Positions 23,401 to 36,119 of a stretch of DNA of 64,000 nt are shown in pieces. Below the pieces are notes generated by a model that saw nothing but the letters and a program-made list of their open reading frames with translations, was not told the DNA's origin and did not search any database. Numbering within the stretch: the stretch's first letter is position 1; each line of letters starts with the position of its first letter. The position numbers and the translations under genes are program-made. The DNA comes from Silene latifolia (Eukaryota; Streptophyta; Magnoliopsida; Caryophyllales; Caryophyllaceae): positions 20,707,541 to 20,771,540 of the forward strand of contig NC_133537.1 of the NCBI RefSeq assembly GCF_048544455.1, written 5' to 3'.

Positions 23401-23813
23401 AGGATAAATTGTATAAACTTGGTTGTTGCAGTGATAGTTTATGCTTGTTGTGTGGAAATATAGATGAATCTGATAGCCATCTTTTTCAAGACTGTGTATA
23501 TAGCCTCAGGATCCTGGAGGGCATTGCTCAGTTGTGCAATGTACAGCTACCTGCAATGAATGTTGTTTCCTGGGTATATACTAGACCGTTCACAAAACTG
23601 CAGAAGGGTGTCATAGGGAGTGCTTTTATGGCTGCTCACTATGCTATTTGGATGCAGAGAAACAAAGTAAGGGTTGATTCTTGTCTGATGAAGCCCGAAA
23701 TGGTGATAACTCAAGTCCAGAATCAATATAAAATGAGGGTTTTGGCAAAGATGAGTAAGGAAATGCAGATTAGAGATAGTAATTGGTTAAGTAGCCTTCC
23801 CTTAATGCGTTAA
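20437..23813 (+). pseudogene. LINE ORF2: endonuclease, reverse transcriptase, zf-RVT
   Basis: Begins near MHNIGFWNFRGLNSPTKQ, an apurinic-type endonuclease start. A TGA at 20602-20604 and a frameshift in the G run near 20890-20900 interrupt the endonuclease (VVCGDFNTVL near 20848). From 20916 the RT frame is open to 22658, with the catalytic box FADDLLLFSK near 22505-22535. TAA stops at 22659-22661 and 22911-22913 stand where Gln fits. The C-terminal zinc-binding RT-associated region (CLLCGNIDESDSHLF near 23440-23490) runs to 23811. Three of the ORF2 stops can be explained by single C-to-T or G-to-A changes. Confidence 0.9.
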
Positions 23814-24087
23814 TTTCGTTGTATGGCTACTTTAATTTGTCTTGTGGTAAAAATGGTAGCTTGTAATAGCTTTGTTTGTGCTTAATGGAAGTTCTTACAT
23901 TTCACCAAAAAAAAATATATATATGGACAAAAAGGTCAAACATCAACATGGCAAAAACTTGACAAAGGATTCAAAACATTGTCACATGTAAATCATTTAA
24001 ATTAAACCAAATGGAAAACATGAATTCAAATATAAAGCAAATAAAAACAACTACATAACAAATTAAAATATATTTTATTGGACGACG

Positions 24088-25582
<1,495 letters not shown>

Positions 25583-27218
25583 TTTATGTGAACAAAAACT
25601 ATAAATGAATATGCACTACTACAGATACAGGCTATAACAACGGTTAAAAACCGTTGTTATATAAAAAAGCGGACGTTGTTAAAGCGTCCATTGTAGTAGG
25701 TTTTAACAACGGTTGGTTTTTCTAAGAAACCCGTTGTGAAAACTAATAACAACGGTTTAAAGTAGAAAAAACCGTTGTGGAAAGTGTGACTAAATTTTGG
25801 TGGGAAAGTTATAACAACGGTTACAGTATAAAAAACCGTTGTTATAACTAAAGACAACGGTTTTTTTTTTAAATAACCGTTGTTATTGATTTTTTTTTAA
25901 AAAAAAAATTAATTTATATATTACTAGATGCATGCATTACCATTACCGATGCATGCATTATTACTGATGCCAAATCCCTGCATATGAAAGGACATAATAT
26001 ATGGAATGAGAAGGGTTATAAGATTTGAAGAAGATATGATGGCACAACTTCCTAAACATATATTAATTAAAAAACAAGTCAAATGACACATTACTAAGTA
26101 TAAATTCATGCATTATCTCAATAACCATTCCATATTATCTCACTATCACGTCCTAAACTGCTCCAAACCCTAAATCTTTAAAACAAACTCCAAACTTTCT
26201 TCAACACTTCCTTCAACAATGAATGATACCATTCGTAATACATGCATCATGACCGAATACAACAAGAGTTTCATCCGCCGGCTGCTGGACATCGAGGACA
26301 GGTTCAGGAGCTACCTTGAGGACGCTCGGACCGCACTCAAGGACGCCAAAAAAATGGTTTGACAGAGCAGAAGATGCCGCAGTGTAGATACCCGTATCCG
26401 TCGATATTGGAATTTATAAGAACCCGACAAACACCCGATGATGATAGGACACATGTATTTTTTAGTTGTCATTGTCATTATTTGGGTTCGTTTTACGATG
26501 TAGAATGAGCGTTGTCGACGGAGTATTTTATTAATTTAAACTAGTATAGAACCCATGCTACAGCACGGCATTTTTAAGATAGAAATTATAAAGAGAAGGA
26601 TTCAATAAAATTATTTGCATAAAATATATGTACTTTTAAGTTAATGTTATAATATAGTAAATATAATATTAGTAAGGAGGAAAAAAAAAGTTTATTACTG
26701 TGAAAGTACAGTTGAAACTAAGTTAGTCTTGTCTCAAACTATTAATAATAATACTATAATGTTAACTCAATAAGGGGAACTAATTTATGAAATTAAATTA
26801 GACGTAATTATAACTAAAAACCTATTAGCCTTAACAAAAAAGCGGTAGAAATAATATACTACGCGTTTAAAGAGACAATTTAAAAATTATTAAACTAAAA
26901 TTTCACTTTCTATTTCCTATAACAAAATACATCAAATTTGATACATTAATTAAAAATTTACAAATTATTAAACTAAAATTAGTACTCCATAATCATACAA
27001 AAAAAAAAGTAAAATCTTATCCTAACGCAATCACTAACCAAACCCATCCATTACCCCTTTGTGTTTCCTCAAAATGTCGGTAAAAAATCAATACAACTCA
27101 TCCCTCACCTAAGCCATCACCTTCCTCATAACCAAACTTCATATAGTCTAGCTATTCTGACTCTGATTCTCCACGTTTCCTTGCTATTGTCAATATGACT
27201 TATGAGATTGAGAAGTTG

Positions 27219-28551
27219 TGTAATACTCCGTATTTATATGTCTTGGGGGGTACTCTATCGAGTAGCCCTTACTCTGTCGAGTATGGGCAAGTTGCGGAAT
27301 AAAATAGTTTCTGACCTGTTGGGTACTCGATCGAGTAGCTGGGGTACTCGATCGAGTAAGGGGGTACTCGATCGAGTACCTTGGGTACTCGATCGAGTGT
27401 CCGGTTTACGGGGAGTTTTTCGCGGGTTTTGTTAATTATGCGATTAGGGTATTTAAACATAATCGTCGTTGTTTTAATTCACTTTTACCAAAACCTAAAA
27501 CCTGTTTAAGAGAGAAAGCAGTCAGTCATCTTCCTAATCGCATCCTTAACAATTCCCGGAGTTCAGACGGTCAGTTCGTATCGTAGTTCGTGTCGTTGGA
27601 TTCCTTGCGTCGAGGGTAAGCTTTTAATATAATTTATATAATGTTTTGCTAGGTTTGGTCAAACCCTAATTTAGGATTTGGGGGCTTTATGAATAGTAAG
27701 TAATTGGTAGTCTTTATGTGTTGTATGTTAGGAGGAGAATTCGTAGAAGAGGCGTTTTGAGACAATTTGTAGATACCGTCTGCGTGTTGTGCTTTCCAGG
27801 TAGGATTTCCTACTCAGTATTAGTCCCATAATGGGATATTGGTGATGTGCTGTAATTAGTTGTTTGATATGATGATTGTGATTGTGATTGTGATTGTGGT
27901 TGTGTTTGTTGATGGTTCTCGAGATGCGTTCTCGGCTGAGTGGGGTCACTTGCGGGAGTGATCTCACGCCCTAGTTTCGCCCTTCGTGGAACCCGCCACG
28001 AAAGGGGATGTGCACATTAATGGACAGGGTTATCGCTCGTACGATGAGCGGGGCTTAGGTGGGAACGGCTGCGGTCCCCCACTGGCGTATGGTCCGGTGG
28101 ACGGTCGGTATTGAGATGATGGGAGTTGGTGGTGTATGTGTGTGTGTGACATCAAATTGTCTGTTTGTCTTATTGTTGTTATCTATATTGATTGTGTGAT
28201 TAGTGCGACCCGGTGTTGTTTTGTAAAACCTGCGGTGATCCATTCGGGGATGGTGAGCAGATATTGAACAGGTATAGAGATGATACTGGGATAGCTGGGA
28301 TGGCCACGACATGACGATAGAGTCTTCCGCTGTAGTTTAGTATTTATTTACATTTCAGTTGAGAACAGATAGTTTGAATAATGTATCGTACTTTTAGTTG
28401 GTTTCATGGATTGTAACTATTCATTAAATTACTTATAATAAATGTTGTTTCTGTTTTGTCTACTTGATTATCATACCTCGGGCAACCGAGATGGTGATGT
28501 CTTCATACCTGAGTGGTCCTGGTAAGGCACTCGGAGTATGGGGGTGTTACA
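27219..28551 (+). repeat. 5' LTR of chromovirus copy 2 (1333 bp)
   Basis: TGTAATACTCCG to GGGGTGTTACA. Exact palindromes TACTCGATCGAGTA or near-exact start at 27324, 27345, 27365 and 27386, with two variants near 27251 and 27270. A GATTGT repeat lies near 27866-27897. Confidence 0.95.
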
Positions 28552-28553
28552 AA

Positions 28554-28565
28554 TGGTATCAGAGC
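28554..28565 (+). other. Primer binding site, initiator tRNA-Met
   Basis: TGGTATCAGAGC, two bases after the LTR end, identical to copy 1. Confidence 0.9.
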
Positions 28566-29054
28566 GACGATCCTGAAACCTGTAACCAATGAACTTAATG
28601 AACATAGGGAGTCAATTAAAATGAACCCGGGGTAAGAGTTGTAGGAGCTAGTGCAAAGGCTTGGGAGACGTCCTAAAGTCGCGGGGGTCGCCCTACAACT
28701 TTGAACCGGTCACATGGGGGAAATGTGTGTTGAGTCATGTGTGTGCTTAGTAACTTGCGTAACAATGTGATGGAATGTGTTGATGGTTGGATGTTCGAAT
28801 TGGAAGTTGATGAGATGAAAGAAAATTAATGTTATATATATAGACATTGTTGATGAAATGATAGCATGATGGAATGTTTTACAACGTGGCAATTAATAGC
28901 ATGATTGTTATGATATAATGTGATTTATAAAGTTAGCATGTTAGTATACGACGTAATATGCGGGTAGTTCTTACGTATTGGTGGTACTTGATCGAGTGAG
29001 GCTGACTCGATCGGGTAGGTTTTTGGCGATTTTGAGTCCAGAATCGAGTTTTGG

Positions 29055-29250
29055 GGCACTCGATCGAGTAACTAGGGTACTCGATCGAGTAGGGGGTCAC
29101 TCGATCGAGTAGCCTAGATACTCGATCGAGTGGGTTAGAGATCGAAGGTCCTGTTTGGTTGGAGTTTGGGTACTCGATCGAGTACATGGGGGCACTCGAT
29201 CGAGTAGCCCGTTACTCGATCGAGTGGGTTTGGATACTCGATCGAGTAGG
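29055..29250. repeat. Palindrome array in leader of chromovirus copy 2
   Basis: Two tetrads of the TACTCGATCGAGTA palindrome (alternate units begin CACTCG). Starts are near 29057, 29078, 29098, 29119 and 29171, 29193, 29213, 29235, so spacing is again 20-22 bp. The arrangement is as in copy 1. Confidence 0.9.
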
Positions 29251-29326
29251 TTCTGGGCAGCGTGTTTTCGTGTTTTGAGGTTTAGTACGCGTGTTTATGT
29301 TTATCCCTTTCTTATATAGCTTCAAG

Positions 29327-30420
29327 ATGCCGCCCAAGAGAAATGCTTTGTATCACGAGAGCCGAGCTTATGACTACGGACGACATCGTCAAGATGTTAG
29401 AGCACCAGGACGCTCTTACCGAGACCCGAAGAGAGTGAATGAGGACAAGGATAAGAGTAAGGAGAAGGAGGTTGACCATGCTAAAGTCAGCCTCTATATT
29501 GCGAGGTTTAACCCGAAGGAGTACAAGGGAGTTGAGGAGCCTAACCATCTTGATAGTTGGCTGAGGGAGATGGAGAACATACTAGATTTAGTTCGTCCCG
29601 ATGAGATGAGAGTGGATCAGCTGCATTCTATCCGAGGGAGGCGGTGGCAAATGGTGGGATTCAGTGAAAGTGAGTGCCAAGGAGATATATACCAACCAGG
29701 GGTTACCTGCTATACCTTGGGAGGAGTTTCGTAGGGCTGTGAGGAAGGAGTTCGTACCAGAACATGTGAGGAGTAAGTTGAGAGAGGAGTTCGACAAGTT
29801 TAAGATGACGAGTGAGATGTCCGTGTTTGAGTACTACGAGCGGTTCAATGAGAAATCTAGATATGCCGAGGATATGGGTTTGAGTGAGGAGAATCTGGCT
29901 TTGAGGTTTGAGAGAGGGCTAACCACGAAAATTATGGATAAGTTACCCGTGGGAGTCCTTGCGATGTGAAGGAAGCGTATGAGAGGGCTGGGGAGAGCCG
30001 AGAGACTAGTGGAGATGGCTCGGGAGAGGTCGGTGGAGAGAAGAGGAAGTCGAGAGCGAGGGTGGTGGCCAATCTAATTTCAAGAAAGGCAACCACAATC
30101 AATCTAAGGGATTTTCTTCCGGGTCCGGGTTTAGTCTTTGGAACTTCCTTTGGGCGAGGCCGTGGGAGTGTGAGCAATAGTTGGGAGTGACTGCTTTGGT
30201 TGTGGTGGCGTAGGCCACAAGAGACATGAGTGCACAAGTGCACCAGATCCTTTCGAGACTGCGCAGAGCTTTGCGAGCAAAGACCGGTGGATCATGGCCA
30301 AACCGGGAGGTCGAGCTACAGAGTGGAGGCAACCGCAACGGCGGTAATTCTTATCAGAAGACACCGATGAACAACAACAACAATCAAGGGTCGGGTGCAA
30401 AAGCCGACCGCATCGCCTAA
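29327..30420 (+). pseudogene. gag of chromovirus copy 2 (frame-broken)
   Basis: ATG 29327 opens MPPKRNALYHESRA. The capsid-like region is seen in pieces (NPKEYKGVEEPNHLDSWLRE near 29512-29571; EYYERFNEKSRYAEDMGLSE near 29830-29889). The zinc-knuckle region near 30200-30245 is scrambled. About four frame changes separate the pieces. Where it differs from copy 1 in length, the difference is usually at a CAG, CTG or CCG site, so the true gene may be intact. Confidence 0.85.
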
Positions 30421-30429
30421 TCTTGTCCG

Positions 30430-33400
30430 GGGAGGTGGGCGGAAGACCGATGGCAAGTTGTTCATGATGGACAAGAAGGCGGTGAGGAGGATGCGCACGT
30501 TATCACCGGTACATTCCTTGTTAATGGTATTCCTACGTTTGTTTTGTTTGATTCGGGGGCTTCTCGGTCGTTTGTGTCTTCGAGTCATGTAAAACAGTTG
30601 GGTTTGAGAGTATATGAGTCCGTTAGGGAGCAAGTTTTCATACCTTCGGGTGAGTCCGTATCGTGTGGGAGGTTGTTTAGAGATGTATCTTTGATAGTTG
30701 GGCAAGTCGATTTCCCCGTAGACTTGCTAGAGTTTCCTTTTAATGGTTTTGAGATGATAGTTGGGATGGATTGGTTGGGAAAGTATAAGGCTAAGATGTT
30801 TGTCATCATCAAAGAGAGTGTCCCTTAGAGGTCCTAAGGGTGTAAGTGTGTCTTATCGTGGGTTTCTAGTCAAACCCAAAGTTAAGTTGATTGCAGCTGT
30901 CACTTTGAAGTCGTATCTGAGGAAGGGATGTCCTTTGATCCTGTGCCATGTGAGAGATGACCGGATAGAGAGCCCGGCAGTTGAGGAGATACCAGTGGTG
31001 GGAGAGTTTGCAGATGTTTTTCCAGAGGAGATTAGGGGTTGCCACCGAAGAGGGAGATAGATTTCACCGTTGAGTTGAAGCCAGGGACGGGGCCAATCTC
31101 TAAGGCACCGTACCGTATGGGTCCTAAGGAGATGGAGGAACTTAGGAGACAGTTGGATGATTTGATAGAGAAGGGATACATTAGACCAAGTGTATCGCCT
31201 TGGGGAGCACCAGTTCTTTTCGTGAAGAAGAAAGATGGGAGTTTGAGGTCGTGCATAGATTACCGGAGTCGAACCGTGTGACGATAAAGAACAAGTATCC
31301 TTTGCCAAGGATAGATGACTGTTTGATCGTTGAGTGGTGCAAGGTCTTTTCTAAGATTGATTTGAGGTCGGGGTACCATCAGGTGAAGATTAGAGATGTG
31401 GACATACCGAAGACAGCTTTCACGTCGAGGTATAGCCATTATGAGTATGTGGTGATGCCATTTGGGTTGTCTAATGCGCCGGCAGTGTTTATGGATTTGA
31501 TGAATAGGATCTTTGAGACGCAGTTCTTGGATCGGTTTGTAGTAGTGTTTATCGATGACATCTTGGTCTACTCTAAGACTAAGGAGGAGCATGAGGAGCA
31601 TCTGAGGATCGTGTTGCAGACTTTGAGGGATCATGAGTTGTATGCTAAGTTGTCCAAGTGTGAGTTCTGGTTGGAGAAAGTTGCCTTTCTGGGGCATGTA
31701 ATCTCTAAAGATGGGGTAGCTGTGGATCCGGCGAAGATTGAAGCAGTGACAAAGTGGGAAGCACCAAAGAATGTTGCTGAGGTGAGGAGTTTCTTGGGTT
31801 TAGCTGGATACTACAGACGGTTCGTGAAAGATTTCTCCAAGATAGCTAGACCGATGACAGCGTTGATGAGGAAAGAGAACAGGTTTCGTTGGGATGAGAG
31901 TTGTGAGACGGCGTTCCAAACATTAAAGGAGCGTTTGACCACGGCTCCGGTCTTGGCATTGTCGAAGGGAGCGAGAATTTCGAGGTTTATACAGATGCCT
32001 CGAAGAATGGGTTGGGATGTGTGTTGATGCAGAATGGTAAAGTGATTGCCTATGCTTCTAGGCAGTTGAAGCCTTATGAGGAGAACTACCCTACTCATGA
32101 CCTGGAGTTGGGTGCAGTGGTGTTTGCTCTCAAGATTTGGAGGCATTACCTTTATGGAGCAATCTTTAAGGTATTTTCTGATCACAAGAGTCTCAAGTAC
32201 ATCTTCACGCAGAAGGAGTTGAACATGAGGCAGAGGAGGTGGATGGAGTTGATTGGTGATTACGACATGGAAATCATCTACCATGAAGGGAAGGCCAATG
32301 TTGTTGTTGATGCTTTGAGTAGAAAGAGTGTACATTCTTTGTGTATGACTCTATCTTTGATGAGGCTGAGGGATGAGGTAGCGAGCTTTGGGATTCATAT
32401 GATGCAGAAAGGAGATGCTATGGGTGATATGACAATACACATGGAGTTTTATGATGACATTCGGGACAAGCAGGCTTTGGATCCTAAGATAGTGGAGTGG
32501 AGAGCTGGAGTAGAGAAAGGGAGTGTCCGGTTTTCCATTCATACAGATGGTAGCTTGAGGTTTGATGGTAGGTGGTGTGTTCCTAATGACGAGGAGTTGA
32601 AAAAGACAATCATGATGAGCGCATTGCACACCATATTCAGTTCATCCGGGTGGAGACAAGCTTTACAAGGATTTGAAGAAAACGTTTTGGTGGCACAGGA
32701 TGAAGAAAGAGAAATTTGAGTTTGTGTCCCATTGTTTGACATGCCGAGAGAGTTAAAGGGGAACAGAGAAGACCACAAGGTAAGGTTCAGTCTTTGGAGG
32801 TGCCCGAGTGGAAGTGGGAATCCATTTCCATGGATTTCATTGTGGGTTTGCCGAAGAGTCAACAAGGTAACAACATGATTTGGGTGATAGTGGATCGTCG
32901 ACCAAGTCATCTCACTTTGTTCCAATGAAAGATACATGGACTAAGGCACAATTGGCTATGGCCTATCGAAAGAACGTGCTTAAGTTACATGGAGTCCCTA
33001 AGGACATAGTGTCCGACAGAGATGCGAGGTTTATATCAAGGTTTTGGAAGGAGTTGCAGGAATCGTTGGGAACAACTTTGAAGATGAGTACAAACATTCC
33101 ATCCCGCGACAGATGGGCAGACGAGAGAACAATCAAGACTCTTGAGGATATGTTGCGAGCTTGTGTGATGGATTTTGGTGGTAGCGGGAGCGAGAGGTTG
33201 GACTTGATAGAGTTTTCTTACAACAACGGCTATCACACCGCATATTGGTATGGCACCGTTTGAGGCTTTGTATGGGAGGAGATGTAGGAGTCCGATCTGT
33301 TGGGACGATAGTCTTGAGGCAAAGTGGTTTTAGGACCAGAGATGGTACATGAGATGGTGGAGCAGTTAAGATGATCGAGAGAACGGATGAGAGCGACCCC

Positions 33401-33893
33401 GGGATCGACAGAAGAGTTATGCAGATCTACATCGTCGGGACATAGAGTTTCGGGTTGGGGACAAGGTTCTTCTGAAAGTGTCTCCTATGCGTGAGGTTAT
33501 GAGGTTTGGGAAGAAAGGCAAGCTAAGTCAGAAGTTTATAGGGCCTTATGAGATCTTAGAGCGAGTTGGGGAAGTGGCTTATCGTTTGGCTTTACCTGCT
33601 GCTTTGGAGAGAGTGCATAATGTGTTTCATATATCGCAGTGGAAGTATGTGAGTGACCCGTCACATGTGTTGGAGGCAGAGAACTTAGAGCTGGATGAGT
33701 CTTTATCATATCCGGAGGTGCCTAGCGGATCCTAGACCGAAAGGTTAGAAAGACCGTGGAGTGGTGAGACAGTTCGCTTAAGATCCTTTGGTCTAACCAC
33801 GAGTCTGAGGAAGCTACATGGGAGGCAGAGGATATCATGAAAGAGCGTTACCCTTTCCTTTTTGATCAGGTATGTATGGTTACGGGGACGTAA
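30430..33893 (+). pseudogene. pol of chromovirus copy 2: PR-RT-RH-IN-chromodomain
   Basis: Protease FDSGA near 30547-30560. RT palm [10 protein letters not shown] near 31549-31578 lies in a long open stretch at 31200-32027. RNase H is split near 32010-32030. The integrase zinc region is near 32620-32760, the catalytic core near 32815-33250, and the chromodomain-like end (ATWEAEDIMKERYPFLFD) near 33812-33866, with stop 33891-33893. Many one- or two-base shifts break integrase, for example near 32893 and 33100-33130, where copy 1 is open. Copy 1 and copy 2 are broken at different places. Confidence 0.92.
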
Positions 33894-34115
33894 CCTTGTT
33901 TCTTTTAGGGGGGTAGGAGATGATCGCGAGAGTTTTTGAGAGTTCTATATACACCTTTTATATGTTGTGTCGGTATGATTGTCGGGATAGGTTGGGGTTA
34001 GTATCATGTTTACGTTGTGTTTTGTTTGACCTTCGAGTCGGGAGTCTTATGGGAGTACCTTTGTTTAGTGGTGGTTTGAACTTCGGGGACGAAGTTCCTT
34101 TTAAGGAGGGAAGAC

Positions 34116-35436
34116 TGTAATACTCCGTATTTATATGTCTTGGGGGGTACTCTATCGAGTAGCCCTTACTCTGTCGAGTATGGGCAAGTTGCGAAATAAA
34201 ATAGTTTCGACTGTTGGGTACTCGATCGAAAGTAGTGGGGTACTCGATCGAGTAGGGTACTCGATCGAGTACCTTGGGTACTCGATCGAGTGTCGGTTTA
34301 CGGGGAGTTTTTCGGGTTTTGTTAATTATGCGATTAGGGTATTTAAACATAATCGTCGTTGTTTTAATTCACTTTTACCAAAACCTAAAACCTGTTTAAG
34401 AGAGAAAGCAGTCAGTCATCTTCCTAATCGCATCCTTAACAATTCCTGGAGTTCAGACGGTCAGTTCGTATCGTAGTTCGTGTCGTTGGATTCCTTGCGT
34501 CGAGGGTAAGCTTTTAATATAATTTATATAATGTTTTGCTAGGTTTGGTCAAACCCTAATTTAGGATTTGGGGGCTTTATGAATAGTAAGTAATTGGTAG
34601 TCTTTATGTGTTGTATGTTAGGAGGAGAATTCGTAGAAGAGGCGTTTTGAGACAGCTGTAGATACCGTCTGCGTGTTGTGCTTTCCAGGTAGGATTTCCT
34701 ACTCAGTATTAGTCCCATAATGGGATATTGGTGATGTGCTGTAGTTAGTTGTTTGATATGATGATTGTGATTGTGATTGTGATTGTGGTTGTGTTTGTTG
34801 ATGGTTCTCGAGATGCGTTCTCGGTGAGTAGGGGTCACTTGCGGGAGTGATCTCACGCCTAGTTTCGCCCTTCGTGGAACCCGCCACGAAAGGGGATGTG
34901 CACATTAATGGACGGGGTTATCGCTCGTACGATGAGCGGGGCTTAGGTGGGAACGGCTGCGGTCCCCATCGGGGGGCTGGTCCGTGGGACGAAAAGTATT
35001 GAGATGATGGGAGTTGGTGGTGTATGTGTGTGTGTGTGATTCAGTGTCTGTTTGTCTTATTGTTGTTATCTATATTGATTGTGTGATTAGTGCGACCCGG
35101 TGTTGTTTTGTAAAACTGCGGTGATCCATTCGGGGATGGTGAGCAGATATTGAACAGGTATAGAGATGATCTTTGGGATATTTGGGATGGCCACGACATG
35201 ACGATAGAGTCTTCCGCTGTAGTTTAGTATTTATTTACATTTCAGTTGAGAACAGATAGTTTGAATAATGTATCGCTTTTAGTTGGTTTCATGGATTGTA
35301 ACTATTCATTAAATTACTTATAATAAATGTTGTTTCTGTTTTGTCTACTTGATTATCATACCTCGGGCAACCGAGATGGTGATGTCTTCATACCTGAGTG
35401 GTCCTGGTAAGGCACTCGGAGTATGGGGGTGTTACA
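34116..35436 (+). repeat. 3' LTR of chromovirus copy 2 (1321 bp)
   Basis: Same ends as the 5' LTR, preceded by the polypurine tract AAGGAGGGAAGAC (34103-34115). It differs from the 5' LTR mainly by short indels and clustered changes at CAG/CTG/CCG sites, for example 34651-34660 against 27761-27770 and 35168-35190 against 28281-28302. Confidence 0.95.
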
Positions 35437-35441
35437 AGTTG

Positions 35442-36119
35442 GGCTTGAGATGCCATTGGTAGAAGTTGAAAAAATATTGAAAAAGTATTGAGATGTCGAT
35501 GGAGTTTGTGGTGGTATTGTTATAGGATTGTGATCGTTACATAGTTATATTAACATATAATAATGTGAATGAAAGACAATTGAATATATAAAACTTGCCT
35601 CAAATATAATATAATGATGATATTTTTCCTATATTTGATAAAATGAATTGAGATTTTTTAACTGCAGATTTTTTGGATTGAGAGTTCAAGAATAGCATAC
35701 AATTGATCTACAGTATTATTGTAAAGTTTTCATAATTAATAGTGTAATTGATATGTTGTAAGGATTGCATAATATATTATGGGTAAATGATATGATGTTA
35801 TTTTTTCAGATCTCTGATAAATTGATATGAGATATTGTATATTGGGGATAATTTATTGTGATTTGAGATGTTTGAAATAATATTGTTAGCATTGCATAAT
35901 TTGTGGAGCAAATTATATGCTTGTTTCCATATAGGAATGAGTAATTAGAAAAGTCAAAAATTATTTTTTTTTTGGTTCTAACGTTAGAATGTTAGTAATG
36001 AGATCACCAAATCAATGCGAAATCAATTTATTTTCAGTCCAAAGGCAGGCCCATCAAAGTAGGGAGCACTTGGGCGGGAAAATACTAAGAGAATTTTATT
36101 CTCTTAGTAGTAGGGGGGA
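35442..36119. other. Helitron 2 left part, no gene
   Basis: AT-rich Helitron sequence between the chromovirus and the Helitron 5' terminus. No credible ORF. Confidence 0.6.

Larger units (their letters stand above)
19040..23918 (+). mobile_element. L1-type LINE, near full length (~4.9 kb)
   Basis: A perfect 15-bp TSD, ATATATGGACAAAAA, lies at 19025-19039 and 23919-23933. The 3' end is an A-rich tail at about 23906-23918. Content runs ORF1 (DUF4283-like plus CCHC), then endonuclease, reverse transcriptase and a zinc-binding RT C-terminal region. The element inserted into Helitron 1. Several stops and two frameshifts disable it. Confidence 0.92.
27219..35436 (+). mobile_element. Ty3/gypsy chromovirus, copy 2 (complete, 8218 bp)
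   Basis: Both LTRs (27219-28551 and 34116-35436) and a perfect TSD AGTTG (27214-27218, 35437-35441) are present. Internal order is tRNA-Met primer site, palindrome-bearing leader, gag, pol with protease, RT, RNase H, integrase and chromodomain, and a polypurine tract. Same family and orientation as copy 1. Frames are broken at many sites, mostly CAG/CTG/CCG. Confidence 0.96.
26541..36119 (-). mobile_element. Predicted Helitron 2 (~1.36 kb net), interrupted by chromovirus
   Basis: Its ends are fixed by comparing the interrupted 5' LTR with the intact 3' LTR. On the minus strand it starts TCCCCCCTACTACTAAGAGA at 36119 and ends with hairpin CCGTGC-TGTA-GCATGG, then GTTCTATA and CTAG at 26544-26541. 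Insertion is between A (26540) and T (36120) without duplication. 5' TC, 3' hairpin plus CTAG and an A|T target are the defining Helitron features. No Rep/helicase coding region. Chromovirus copy 2 is nested inside with its own TSD. Confidence 0.88.
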
